Of a stretch of 64,000 bases of DNA, positions 35,291 to 44,472 are shown in pieces; the first letter of the stretch is position 1, and the number at the start of each line of letters is the position of its first letter. The DNA is taken from the NCBI GenBank assembly GCA_965657335.1, contig CBFHOH010000010.1, positions 66,431 to 130,430 of the forward strand, given 5' to 3'. The notes under the pieces were generated by a model that did no database searches, was not told the DNA's origin, and worked only from the letters and a program-made list of their open reading frames with translations. The DNA comes from UBA4582 sp965657335. GTDB taxonomy: Bacteria > Pseudomonadota > Gammaproteobacteria > Pseudomonadales > Azotimanducaceae. A program made the position numbers and the translations under genes.

Positions 35291-36760
35291 ATGACAAACC
35301 CTAAGACGCCCGTAATTATTGGAATCTCCCAGCTCCAACAGAGATTGTCGGACCCTCTTAGTGCCAAAGAACCGATAGATTCTATGGTAGAAGCTGTGCA
35401 GACAGCAGCGGAGGATGCGGGCAATGAAGCCCTGATCAAGGATATAGATTCAGTTAGGGTTATCAGAGGCGTTTGGCGTTATAAAAACCCCGCTGGCTAC
35501 GTTGCTGAAAAGCTCAATCTGAGTAATGTTGAGTTAGTGGGTACACCATTCGGTGGCAACATGGTGCAATCTGTGGTCAACCAATCCGCATTAGATATTC
35601 TCTCTGGCACTCGTTCATTGATCGCGATCACTGGCGCTGAGTACGGCAACAGTATGGCTAAGGCAAAAAAAGCAGGTATTGAATTGCCAATTACCGAGAC
35701 GTCCGGTGAATACACCAAAATGATAGGAGAAGATGTCAAGATGGCCGGTGAGGCGGAAATTGCCAGAGGTATTCGTCAGCCCATACAAGTCTACCCCATG
35801 TTCGAAAATGCTATCCGGTACCAGCGCAAGGAGACGATCGAAGCGCATCAGCTTAGAGTTTCAAAACTTTGGGCAGGCTTTAGTGAAGTCGCGGCGTCGA
35901 ATCCACATGCTTGGATAAAAGAGCAGGTTGACGCAGAAACCATTCGCACCGCTTCTGCTTCAAACAGGGTGATTAGTTTTCCTTACCCTAAATTAATGAA
36001 TTCCAACAATGCTGTAGATATGAGTGCTGCATTAATCATCTGCTCTGTGGAGAAAGCAAAATCGCTTGGTGTGCCGGAGTCGCAGTGGGTTTATCCTCTG
36101 GCGGGGACCGATGCGCATGACCACTACATGGTATCCAACAGAGACAATCTGCACAGCTCGCCAGCAATCCGCATTGCGGGTAACCGAGCGCTCGAGCTAA
36201 TCGATCTGGCAGTTGCTGACTTAGACCATATCGACGTTTATAGCTGTTTTCCCTCTGCTGTTCAGGTGGCTGCGAAAGAGCTTGGTCTGGATGAGAATAA
36301 ACCACTGACTATCACAGGTGGCTTGACCTTTGGTGGCGGACCCCTCAACAACTACGTGATGCACAGTATTGCAAAAATGGTAGAGCTGATTCGAAAAGAC
36401 CCTGAATCCAAGGGAATGATTACGGCAAACGGGGGGTACCTGACAAAGCATGCATTTGGCATCTATTCGGGCATTGAGCCAGGCGCTGATTTTAAGTACG
36501 CGAATGTTCAGGACGAAGTCGATCAGACGCCTTTCAGGTCGAGCGTGGTAGATCATTGCGGTGAGGTTGAGATCGAGTCATACACGGTGATGTTTGGCCC
36601 CGAAGGACCTACCATGGGACATGCGGCATGTCTGTTGCCGGATGGTTCGCGAACCTTTGCGAATACTCAGGACCAAGATTTGATGCAAGCGATGACTGAG
36701 GTCGAATTTTGCGGTCGCCAGGCGACAATAAATGGCGAGGGTGTGTTCGCTCCGCGATAA
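35291..36760 (+). CDS. Thiolase-like protein (type 1, with extra C-terminal domain)
   Basis: 489 residues. The thiolase fold shows PVIIGISQLQQRLSDP, ALELIDLAVADLDHIDVYSC and TITGGLTFGGGPLNNYVMHS. The extra C-terminal part (about 390-489) has FGIYSGIEPG and GPTMGHAACLLPDGSRTFANT, typical of thiolase-like proteins related to SCP-x. At the usual position of the active Cys the protein reads GGNMVQSVVNQSALDILSG, with no Cys, so classical thiolase catalysis looks absent. AAGGA lies about 9 bases before ATG. Confidence 0.85.
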   Translation: MTNPKTPVIIGISQLQQRLSDPLSAKEPIDSMVEAVQTAAEDAGNEALIKDIDSVRVIRGVWRYKNPAGYVAEKLNLSNVELVGTPFGGNMVQSVVNQSALDILSGTRSLIAITGAEYGNSMAKAKKAGIELPITETSGEYTKMIGEDVKMAGEAEIARGIRQPIQVYPMFENAIRYQRKETIEAHQLRVSKLWAGFSEVAASNPHAWIKEQVDAETIRTASASNRVISFPYPKLMNSNNAVDMSAALIICSVEKAKSLGVPESQWVYPLAGTDAHDHYMVSNRDNLHSSPAIRIAGNRALELIDLAVADLDHIDVYSCFPSAVQVAAKELGLDENKPLTITGGLTFGGGPLNNYVMHSIAKMVELIRKDPESKGMITANGGYLTKHAFGIYSGIEPGADFKYANVQDEVDQTPFRSSVVDHCGEVEIESYTVMFGPEGPTMGHAACLLPDGSRTFANTQDQDLMQAMTEVEFCGRQATINGEGVFAPR

Positions 36761-36849
36761 ATTTTTGCCAATCTGTGTATGTTTGGAACAAGTCTGAATT
36801 CAAAATGTGTTGCAACGAGTAAACCGCTAGTAAGACAGGAGATGGAATC

Positions 36850-37728
36850 GTGAATGAGTTTCTGAGAAAAATGGGTTATGGCGCTGATGACAAAGTACTG
36901 ATTACCCACATCGACGATATCGGCTTTTCTCACGCGGCGAACGTTGCTTCATTTGAATGTCTAGATATAGGCGGTGCTTCTTGTGGATCTATTGTTACCG
37001 CCGGTCCATGGTTTCAGGAGGCTGCCGTTATCTGTCGCGCCAACCCTGCCTACGACGTCGGTGTTCATCTTACACTGACCTGCGAATACCCCACTTTTCG
37101 TTGGCCTGCTGTGAGCTCAAGAGATTACGCTTCGGGTTTGCTTGACGAACAGGGTTATCTCTGGCGGACCAGAGAAGATGCGGTAAGACACGTAACCGTC
37201 GCCGCAGCAGAGAGCGAAATGCGCGCTCAAATACAATTGGCATTGGATGCCGGCATCGAAATTACGCACATTGATACTCACATGGGAAGCGTCGTGCATC
37301 CGAAATTTTTGCCTGCCTATCTGGCGCTAGCGGATGAATTTGGTGTACCTGCATTTTTGCCAAATATCACCCGTGAGCAGCTTGCCATGATTGACAAAAG
37401 CGATATTGCTGACGGCTATGCTGAAGTGCTTGAAAAAATTGACACTCATCAAGTCCCAACCCTTGACGAAATATACATAGACACGCTAACACCGCTGACA
37501 GACAAGCAAACTTTTTATCGTGAGTTGATAAGCAAGGTAGGCCCAGGACTCAGTCATATGCTGTTCCACCCTGCAAAAATGGGAGAAGAACTGATGGCAA
37601 TAGATAAAGAGAGACCTGAATCCCGGCATGCCGATTATTTAGCCTGGAAAGACCCCATGCTGAAACAGCACATATTAGACGCAGGTATTCATCTCATTGG
37701 ATACCGTGAGTTGAAGCAAGCATTGTGA
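36850..37728 (+). CDS. ChbG/YdjC-family carbohydrate deacetylase
   Basis: 292 residues from GTG 36850, supported by an AGGAG about 9 bases upstream. The metal-binding features are HIDDIGFSHAANVA (the DD pair), VGVHLTLT and HIDTHMGS, followed by a terminal HMLFHPA. The family removes acetyl groups from N-acetylated sugars such as chitooligosaccharides or lipid head groups. The substrate is undetermined. It lies 89 bases after the thiolase-like gene and 6 bases before a Nudix gene. Confidence 0.88.
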   Translation: MNEFLRKMGYGADDKVLITHIDDIGFSHAANVASFECLDIGGASCGSIVTAGPWFQEAAVICRANPAYDVGVHLTLTCEYPTFRWPAVSSRDYASGLLDEQGYLWRTREDAVRHVTVAAAESEMRAQIQLALDAGIEITHIDTHMGSVVHPKFLPAYLALADEFGVPAFLPNITREQLAMIDKSDIADGYAEVLEKIDTHQVPTLDEIYIDTLTPLTDKQTFYRELISKVGPGLSHMLFHPAKMGEELMAIDKERPESRHADYLAWKDPMLKQHILDAGIHLIGYRELKQAL

Positions 37729-37734
37729 TTTCTG

Positions 37735-38472
37735 ATGGTGACGACTGAACCAAAGAGAGGAGCGGCGAAAGTCGTGCCACTCCCTCGACTCAATGATGTT
37801 GATGAGCTTGCAGCGGTTGTGCCGCTCATACGTCGGTTCTTGAACGCACCTGAAGCACGCCGGGAAATTCGAAATCCCCATGCTGAATTACCCGTCAGCG
37901 AAGATATTAAACGTAATGCCCGATCCTCGGCTGTTCTGATTCCTTTGATTTTGAGAGGAGATCAGCCAACTGTGCTAGTGACTAAAAGACAATCGCACAT
38001 ACGCTTTGGCGGACATTTGTGTTTTCCCGGTGGCACCGTGGATGCTACGGATGCCAATGCGATCGATGCAGCGTTGCGGGAATCCAGAGAAGAAATTCAC
38101 CTCGACGCTGAATGTGTGGAAGTACTGGGTAGTCTTGGGAACTATTACACACAGGCTGGTTACCTAATGAAACCGATCGTAGGGATAATAAAGCCGCCTG
38201 TTTTTATCAAGGCCAATACTGATGAGGTCTCGGAAATATACGAGATAAAGTTATCGGATGTGCTGAACAGCGAAAGTTACCGCCTGACTTGGCATACGAG
38301 TATTCGGGGCCACTATGCTTTTGAGAATTTAGCCCATGTCTGTGCGAGCGACTATATCGAGTCAGACCAGTCTAGGGTCTTTTTTGACAGTAAAATTCGT
38401 ATCGGAGGTCCGACCGTTTCGATTCTCATCGGGCTTTATGAGTCGCTACTGGCGTTTCGTCGCAACTTATAG
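37735..38472 (+). CDS. Nudix hydrolase of the CoA diphosphatase (NUDT7/NudL) type
   Basis: 245 residues. The CoA-type preface VLVTKRQSHIRFGGHLCFPGG leads into GGTVDATDANAIDAALRESREE, the spaced Nudix variant of this group (ALREsxEE). It would cleave CoA derivatives. It begins six bases after the deacetylase gene and no ribosome site is visible, so its expression may depend on that gene. This is the second CoA-type Nudix in the window; the first is at 7555-8187. Confidence 0.82.
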   Translation: MVTTEPKRGAAKVVPLPRLNDVDELAAVVPLIRRFLNAPEARREIRNPHAELPVSEDIKRNARSSAVLIPLILRGDQPTVLVTKRQSHIRFGGHLCFPGGTVDATDANAIDAALRESREEIHLDAECVEVLGSLGNYYTQAGYLMKPIVGIIKPPVFIKANTDEVSEIYEIKLSDVLNSESYRLTWHTSIRGHYAFENLAHVCASDYIESDQSRVFFDSKIRIGGPTVSILIGLYESLLAFRRNL

Positions 38473-38496
38473 GTGGTGTACGTCGGACTTTCGGTG

Positions 38497-38976
38497 TTAA
38501 TGCTCTAGCGTCTGATCTTCAGCAATTGATTCATCGTGCTGACAGTCGACCCGGCGACAGGAAAGATAATTTCTGATGTGCGCCGCAGCCAGAACTAGCC
38601 CTCCAATGCTGGTTGTTATTCTCTCACCTGACGTTCCAAATAAATCGTGACCGAACAGCGCGGTAATCGTCAGTACAGTCAGACCAATTGCGCCCAGAGC
38701 AATCGTCCACTTGTCTTTGTGTTTTCGGCAGCCAACGGTGAGGGCGATGAGACTCGTCGGCAGTATCAGCACTAGCATGATCAGATGGAAATACTTTTCT
38801 TCCAACAGGCTGCCCTGAACGATCGGAAATACCGTCACCAACAGTGGAAGAGCCAGACAATGCAGCATGCAGGTGCCCGAGAGCACGATCGCAAGGCCAT
38901 CGAAGATTCGTTCCTTTGTGTCAAGCGCCGCCGTTCTGGGGGGCATCGCATCTGTAGAGGTGTTTGGTGTTTTCAT
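38497..38976 (-). CDS. MerC-type membrane protein
   Basis: About 159 residues with four predicted helices. The signature DGLAIVLSGTCMLHCLALPLLV has the CxxHC pair seen in MerC, a mercury uptake protein of mer operons; MerC-domain proteins also occur outside them, as here with no merA, merT or merR nearby. The C-terminus has SCRRVDCQHDE, three potential metal ligands. The start is uncertain: ATG 38976 or ATG 39030. It converges with the Nudix gene at 38472. Confidence 0.82.
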   Translation of the reverse strand: MKTPNTSTDAMPPRTAALDTKERIFDGLAIVLSGTCMLHCLALPLLVTVFPIVQGSLLEEKYFHLIMLVLILPTSLIALTVGCRKHKDKWTIALGAIGLTVLTITALFGHDLFGTSGERITTSIGGLVLAAAHIRNYLSCRRVDCQHDESIAEDQTLEH

Positions 38977-39106
38977 CAGGGGGCGAGTTATACCACAGGA
39001 TGAGCTCGATTGTCTGATTTTTTGTGGCACTTGAAGCCATGATCTTGGTCCAAGAATTTTTTAGAGAATATCGATTTTTACGCGTTACTTCTCAGAAATC
39101 TGTCAC

Positions 39107-39112
39107 TATAAT
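39107..39112 (+). promoter_or_regulatory. Possible -10 element of the DUF47-PiT unit
   Basis: A perfect TATAAT lies 25 bases before ATG 39138. The region 16-18 bases upstream (GTTACTT) is a poor -35 match, so this is a suggestion only. Possible regulation by PhoB: I saw no clear Pho box. Confidence 0.35.
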
Positions 39113-39137
39113 GCGCGAAAAGTCAGGCGAGAATTTT

Positions 39138-39818
39138 ATGGTTGGCAATCCTCTTTTTAATCAATTGTTCGGTCGTTCGCCAATAACACCGATCCAAAAG
39201 CACATGAACGTTGCTTACGAGACTGTGGGTCAACTCGGGCCCTATTTTGAAGCGGTCAACAGTGGAGATTGGGAACAAGCTAAGCACCTTTACGAGCTTA
39301 TTTTGGAGCTTGAGTCAAAAGCGGATGATCTGAAGAGTCATATCCGGCTGAATCTGCCGCGAAGTCTGTTCATGCCAGTATCACGATCTGATTTACTGGA
39401 GTTGCTGCAAATGCAGGATCGAATTCCGAATCGGGTCAAAGATATCGCCGGCTTGGTGATGGGTCGAAAGATGAGCTTCCCAGAGCAAATGGGTGATGTT
39501 CTGCTTGAATTTATTGATAAATCAAAAATTACCTGCGGCTTCGCTCTGAAGGCGCTAAATGAACTGGATGAGCTGTTTGAAACAGGGTTCAGTGGCAAGG
39601 AAGTTGATTTGATTCATCATCTGATTTCCGAGCTCGATGAGGCAGAGCATGAGAATGACCGGTTGCAGGTAAAGGTCAGAAGCCAACTGTTCGAAATAGA
39701 GAAGGATCTGTATCCAGTCGAAGTCATGTTTCTCTACCGGGTTATCGAGTGGATCGGGGACGTAGCCGATCACTCTCAGACGGTGGGCAACAGAATGATG
39801 TACATAATTTCCAGGTAG
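39138..39818 (+). CDS. DUF47/TIGR00153-family PhoU-like protein
   Basis: 226 residues, the usual length. ATG 39138 has AGGCGAG at a 7-base spacing and the N-terminus NPLFNQLFGRSPITPIQKHM is typical. The protein is all helical, with ESKADDLKSHIRLNLPRSLFMPVSRSDLLELL, the PhoU-like acidic metal-binding pattern. It pairs with PiT phosphate transporters as a regulator or stabiliser, and the PiT gene follows after 22 bases, confirming the link. Confidence 0.93.
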   Translation: MVGNPLFNQLFGRSPITPIQKHMNVAYETVGQLGPYFEAVNSGDWEQAKHLYELILELESKADDLKSHIRLNLPRSLFMPVSRSDLLELLQMQDRIPNRVKDIAGLVMGRKMSFPEQMGDVLLEFIDKSKITCGFALKALNELDELFETGFSGKEVDLIHHLISELDEAEHENDRLQVKVRSQLFEIEKDLYPVEVMFLYRVIEWIGDVADHSQTVGNRMMYIISR

Positions 39819-39840
39819 CTAACGCAAGAGAGTCCGGTCA

Positions 39841-41109
39841 ATGGAAGTAATATCTAACTACGGCACAATCCTGTTGATCCTCGCAATCGCCTTCGGCGTG
39901 TTTATGGCGTGGGGTGTTGGTGCTAACGATGTCGCCAACGCGATGGGAACATCGGTAGGTGCCAAAGCAATCACGATAAAGCAGGCGATCGTTATCGCGA
40001 TGGTTTTTGAGTTTGCCGGCGCTTATCTGGCCGGCGGTGAGGTAACCTCTACGATTCGGAAAGGTATCCTTGACCCGAGCATCATGTCAGACAGTCCTGA
40101 ATTACTGGTTTACGGCATGATGGCCGCGCTGCTTGCCGCGGGTACATGGTTGCTAGTCGCCTCAGCCTTCGGTTGGCCTGTCTCTACGACGCACAGCATC
40201 GTTGGCGCCATCGTCGGATTCGCCGCAGTGGGTATTGGTGTAGAGGCTGTGCAGTGGAAGGCGGTGGGCAGTATTGTTTCGAGCTGGGTTGTCTCCCCCG
40301 TCATGGCCGGTACGTTGTCTTTTGTCGTTTACATGAGCGTTAAGCGATTCATTTTTTCTGCGGAAGATCCGTTCATGGCCGCCAAACGATATGTGCCCGT
40401 CTACATGTTCCTTATGGGTTATGTCGTTGGCATGGTAACGTTGCTTAAAGGGTTGAAGCATGTAGGCCTTGATTTGAGTATCGAAGAGTCAATGTTCTAT
40501 GCGCTGGGTGTTGCGGCAGTCATCACTGTGATTGGTGTTGTTGTTCTCTCTAGGGTAAAGCGGGTCACGCGCTCCGAACAGCACGACTTAATCAGCGTTG
40601 AGAAGGTGTTTGGTGTATTAATGTTGTTTACCGCCTGTGCGATGGCGTTTGCCCACGGTTCAAACGATGTGGCTAACGCGATCGGTCCCTTAGCTGCGGT
40701 AAATGGTATCGTCGAAAGCGGCGGTTTGGTTGGTCAGAAGTCTGCAACGCCCAATTGGATATTACTGTTGGGTGGTATAGGTATCGTCACTGGTCTCGCC
40801 ATGTACGGCTACAGGGTGATGAAAACAATAGGGACTCATATCACTGAGTTAACGCCCAGTAGCGGCTTTGCAGCGGAATTGGCAGCTGCTACTACCGTGG
40901 TGATTTCTTCGGGCTACAGTTTGCCCGTTTCAACAACACATACATTGGTAGGTGGTGTGCTCGGAGTAGGACTCGCACGCGGCATTTCTGCTCTCAACCT
41001 ACGCGTGGTAGCGACGATATTTGTATCATGGGTGGTGACACTGCCCGTGGGTGCTGTGCTCGCAGTGATTTTCTTCTACCTACTCAAAGCGATTTTTGGC
41101 ACGGGTTAG
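39841..41109 (+). CDS. PiT-family inorganic phosphate transporter
   Basis: 422 residues with ten or more membrane helices and the inverted PiT signature repeats GANDVANAMGTSVGAKA near residue 25 and GSNDVANAIGPLAAV near residue 278. These transport phosphate or metal-phosphate with protons or sodium. It forms an operon with the DUF47 gene. A cytoplasmic loop with SRVKRVTRSEQHD separates the halves. PitA-like; I do not give a symbol because the paralogue cannot be fixed. Confidence 0.93.
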   Translation: MEVISNYGTILLILAIAFGVFMAWGVGANDVANAMGTSVGAKAITIKQAIVIAMVFEFAGAYLAGGEVTSTIRKGILDPSIMSDSPELLVYGMMAALLAAGTWLLVASAFGWPVSTTHSIVGAIVGFAAVGIGVEAVQWKAVGSIVSSWVVSPVMAGTLSFVVYMSVKRFIFSAEDPFMAAKRYVPVYMFLMGYVVGMVTLLKGLKHVGLDLSIEESMFYALGVAAVITVIGVVVLSRVKRVTRSEQHDLISVEKVFGVLMLFTACAMAFAHGSNDVANAIGPLAAVNGIVESGGLVGQKSATPNWILLLGGIGIVTGLAMYGYRVMKTIGTHITELTPSSGFAAELAAATTVVISSGYSLPVSTTHTLVGGVLGVGLARGISALNLRVVATIFVSWVVTLPVGAVLAVIFFYLLKAIFGTG

Positions 41110-41163
41110 TTTATCTCTCGCTGCCCTGTTTGAACGACAAGCAAAGCCAGAGGAGCATTTTTA

Positions 41164-41877
41164 ATGAGCGAAAGTAATAAGTTCGAGAACAATACGGTCG
41201 TTGTGACAGGCGGAGCCGGTGTTCTAGGCCGAGGCGTTGTGAGTTGGTTTTCGGATCGTGGTGCCAGAGTAGCCGTACTCGATATTTCCGACGAGATACT
41301 CGCGAGCGCCTATCCGAACCCGGAACAGAATCATTGTTATATTGCGTGTGACCTGACAAGTAGGGAAGGTAGCGCAGAAGCCGTTGCTAAAGTTCTAAGG
41401 CAGTTTGGCGAGATTACTATCCTCTGCAATATTGCCGGCGGGTTTTTGATGGGGGACCCTGTCCATAAAACCGATGACGCAACCTGGAATTTTCTGTTTG
41501 ATCTCAATGCTCGCTCTATCCTCAATATGGCGAGTGCGATTGTACCTGCAATGCTCGATCGAGGCGGAAAAATAGTGAACATTTCAGCCAGAGCGGGCGA
41601 TGCAGGGGCAGCAAATATGGGCGCTTACACAGCATCAAAAGCAGCAGTCACTCGCCTCACGGAGAGTATGGCGCTAGAACTAAGAGAACAGAAGATCAAT
41701 GTGAACTGTGTGATGCCTAGCCTGATTGATACGCCAAGAAATCGCGCGGACATGCCCGATGCTGACTTTGACTCTTGGGTGAAACCAGAAGAAATCGCGG
41801 CGTTAGTCGGTTTTCTTTGCTCATCTGAGTCATCTGCCATTCATGGCGCGGCAATCCCGATCTCTGGTCTCGTTTAG
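41164..41877 (+). CDS. SDR-family oxidoreductase
   Basis: 237 residues, classical short-chain dehydrogenase. Cofactor loop TGGAGVLGRG, Asp after beta-2 in VAVLDIS (NAD preference), catalytic Ser in NISARAG and YTASKAA with Tyr and Lys. ATG 41164 follows AGGAG with an 8-base spacing. The substrate is unknown. It is 54 bases after the phosphate transporter gene but not clearly part of its unit. Confidence 0.9.
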   Translation: MSESNKFENNTVVVTGGAGVLGRGVVSWFSDRGARVAVLDISDEILASAYPNPEQNHCYIACDLTSREGSAEAVAKVLRQFGEITILCNIAGGFLMGDPVHKTDDATWNFLFDLNARSILNMASAIVPAMLDRGGKIVNISARAGDAGAANMGAYTASKAAVTRLTESMALELREQKINVNCVMPSLIDTPRNRADMPDADFDSWVKPEEIAALVGFLCSSESSAIHGAAIPISGLV

Positions 41878-41941
41878 TTTTACTAGAATCAAGCCTCAAG
41901 ATAGGTTTCGATAAGACCGATACCAGCAAATGATGTTCTGG

Positions 41942-43021
41942 CTAGTCGCTGACTTCAGTTGAGTCAGACGGTCGAATAGATTCACGTTCCGCATCTATAA
42001 CGATATTTCTACCCGCGTGTTTAGCCCGATAGAGCGCTTCGTCGGCGCCGGCAAGCCATTGTTCAACGGATTGGTGCTGCGTTAGGCTGTTAACGCCGAT
42101 GCTGACTGTCAAACGATCATTTTCGATGAGATCAGCACCCTGTATTTTGAGTCTTAGCTGGTTGGCGACATTGATCGCTGAGTCTCCCGCGGTGCCCCAC
42201 AACAACAATAAAAACTCTTCCCCACCCATGCGAAACAGTTGATCAGTTTTTCGAATGTTATTCTGAATAATGGTGACGAGGGCTTTCAGCGCATTGTCAC
42301 CCGCTGCATGACCAAATTTGTCATTAACCTGCTTGAAATGGTCGACGTCGATGATGAGTATGGAGACAGGTTCGGCGGTGCGATTGTAGCGGGATTTAAC
42401 GTCATGCAGAGACAAGTCCATCTGCCTTCTGTTGAACACGCCCGTCAATGGGTCCTTTACTGCTTGATCTATTAACTGTTGATGCAAGTCGACGATCACA
42501 CCCAGCATCATGTTCATCATGATGATGGTGAATACGTGTGCAGCAAATATTTTGAGCGCAAACTCTGTGCCAAGTTGCTGTTGTGCTAGCAGTGAGACTG
42601 GAATAGCAATAAACAGACCGCCTAAGTTCGCCGATATTCGGGGCAAAACGAAAAACATTGATGTAATCGCAGGATAACTCCACATCAATGCTTCAATACC
42701 CAGAACATAGGTCGCGCAAACTATCGCCAAGGTCAATGTGGCGAAGACAATAATATAAGAAACGGGATTTTCGGCAGCGCGATATAACTGCCAAGTAATC
42801 GTACTAAGCGCGACGGCAAATAGCAGGATGGCGCCGCCTAGCAGACTGCTGCCCTCCAAAACCTGAAATGCAGCGAAAGCATTCAGGGCAAGAATAGTGC
42901 CGACGGAAAAAAACAGCAGTACATTTTTTTGTCCGGCCTTAAGCGTCATGTCGCCAGCAAGAAGCAGGCTGTGAGTTTGGTCTGGGCTGCTTGCCAATTT
43001 AACACCTGATAATTTGCACAC
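41942..43021 (-). CDS. Membrane-bound diguanylate cyclase (GGDEF)
   Basis: 359 residues. About 25-180 form six or so membrane helices; about 190-345 form a GGDEF domain with an intact active site MGGEEF, preceded by DHFKQVNDKFGHAAGDNAL. RKTD, five residues before GGEEF, is the inhibitory RxxD site, so product inhibition is likely. It makes cyclic-di-GMP, favouring attachment over motility. The start is given as GTG 43021; ATG 42949, just before the first helix, also fits. Confidence 0.92.
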   Translation of the reverse strand: MCKLSGVKLASSPDQTHSLLLAGDMTLKAGQKNVLLFFSVGTILALNAFAAFQVLEGSSLLGGAILLFAVALSTITWQLYRAAENPVSYIIVFATLTLAIVCATYVLGIEALMWSYPAITSMFFVLPRISANLGGLFIAIPVSLLAQQQLGTEFALKIFAAHVFTIIMMNMMLGVIVDLHQQLIDQAVKDPLTGVFNRRQMDLSLHDVKSRYNRTAEPVSILIIDVDHFKQVNDKFGHAAGDNALKALVTIIQNNIRKTDQLFRMGGEEFLLLLWGTAGDSAINVANQLRLKIQGADLIENDRLTVSIGVNSLTQHQSVEQWLAGADEALYRAKHAGRNIVIDAERESIRPSDSTEVSD

Positions 43022-43237
43022 AATGATTAGAAGTATACGCGATAGTTTATTTTATAGAATATGTCGCGGGCTGTTGTTTGCTGACCGTTTTTCAAACCGA
43101 ACGACCGCTTGCAATACAGTAGATAAAGCGCAGAGTTGCTTACTTTACGGTCAGTTCTGGCTAGTTTGGAAATGCGAGATTGCCTAGATGACCCAGGGCG
43201 CAACGGCTTTCCTAATGGTCTTGTTTGAAAATTGTAG

Positions 43238-44059
43238 CTAGTGAAAATTCGGTGCACGCTTTTCCATGAATGCCGAAATTGCCTCTTTTGATTCTTGCGT
43301 GCCCATAGATTCGATAAGGTGTGTTGCCTCCAGTGCTAGGCTGTCAGCCAGTTCTTGTTCGAGTCCCAGATGAAGATTCTTCTTCATTCTGCCGAGCGCC
43401 TGAGTAGGGCCGTTGGCAATTTTTTTTGCATACTCAAGCGCCTGTTTGCGAAACAGGTTTGGAGTAAAAACCTGATTGACAAGACCGATCGATTTAGCTT
43501 CTTTAGCTGTGATTCGCTCAGAGAGGTACAGCATTTCTTTCGCCTGTGCCAAGCCCACAAGTCTCGTTAGAAACCAGCTAGCGCCATAATCTCCAGACAG
43601 ACCAATTCTGGCGAAAGCGGTTGTGAGGAAGGCATCTTCGGAAGCCACTCGTAGATCGCAGGCAAGCGCGATTGATAGTCCTGCGCCAGCTGCAGCCCCT
43701 GGTAAAGCCGCAACAGTAATTTTGGAATGCTCGTACAAACGCTGCGTCAGGGTCCTTTGTGCCTCTGTCAGCTTCTGAATGCGGGCTTCTTTTGTCAGTG
43801 GGGTTTTATCTTTCCCAGTATTGGCATCCGCGCCCATGCCACTAACGTCTCCACCCGAACAGAAGGCGTCACCAGCACCAGTCAACATAATACAACCGAC
43901 CTCTTCATGATTATCTAGTTCAAGTAGAGTCTGCCTAAGCGCCGGCGTCAGTATGTCTCCTAACGCGTTTTTCTTGTTGGGTTTGTTAAGTGTAATGACG
44001 GCGACTCTTTGGTCGATAGTGCAAAGCAGTTCTTCAGTGCCAGTGTCTATTGTTGTCAT
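43238..44059 (-). CDS. Enoyl-CoA hydratase/isomerase family protein (1)
   Basis: 273 residues from ATG 44059, with AAGGA before it. Crotonase fold: NKPNKKNALGDILTPALRQ at the start, TGAGDAFCSGGDVSGMG and LPGAAAGAGLSIALACDLRVA for the oxyanion pocket. It hydrates or isomerises an enoyl-CoA. The second catalytic Glu common in hydratases is not obvious, so isomerase or other crotonase activity is possible. It is alone and divergent from the aminotransferase gene. Confidence 0.88.
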   Translation of the reverse strand: MTTIDTGTEELLCTIDQRVAVITLNKPNKKNALGDILTPALRQTLLELDNHEEVGCIMLTGAGDAFCSGGDVSGMGADANTGKDKTPLTKEARIQKLTEAQRTLTQRLYEHSKITVAALPGAAAGAGLSIALACDLRVASEDAFLTTAFARIGLSGDYGASWFLTRLVGLAQAKEMLYLSERITAKEAKSIGLVNQVFTPNLFRKQALEYAKKIANGPTQALGRMKKNLHLGLEQELADSLALEATHLIESMGTQESKEAISAFMEKRAPNFH

Positions 44060-44472
44060 GCTTTTTCCTTGCGGCATCGTGATTTCGCGCGGGATTCGTT
44101 GCTAACGATCTAACGTAGGAATCGAGTGCGCTGGATATGCTTGCATAATAGAACCAAATGTTTGTCTGAGCAATGTGTAGTGGGTAACAGGATGCCGATG
44201 AGACGACCAAGCTCGCCTGTTGTCGCTGCAGCGAGGATTCGGTTTGACGGCATACCCGCACCATGAAATTCCTTTGGACCGTTTGCCGATGGTTAAATGC
44301 GCTAATTGGCGCTGGGGTCGAGGTTGCTGAATGTGAGATATTGTATGGCGTTAATGGCTTTTCTCACGCAAAAAAGCGCAGCATTATGGGTAACAACTCA
44401 GTGCATGGCATATACTATTGGCCCTGATTGATTACTTTGGTGCAAAATATTTTTGAGCAAATACCAATATAG
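44060..44472. other. Divergent intergenic region, no gene seen
   Basis: About 410 bases between the enoyl-CoA hydratase and aminotransferase genes. Nothing coding or repeated was recognised. It is AT-rich before 44473 and must carry promoters for both genes. Confidence 0.4.

Noticed and set aside
38497..39030. Mercury resistance operon
   Set aside because: A MerC-type protein alone is present; merR, merT, merP and merA are absent.
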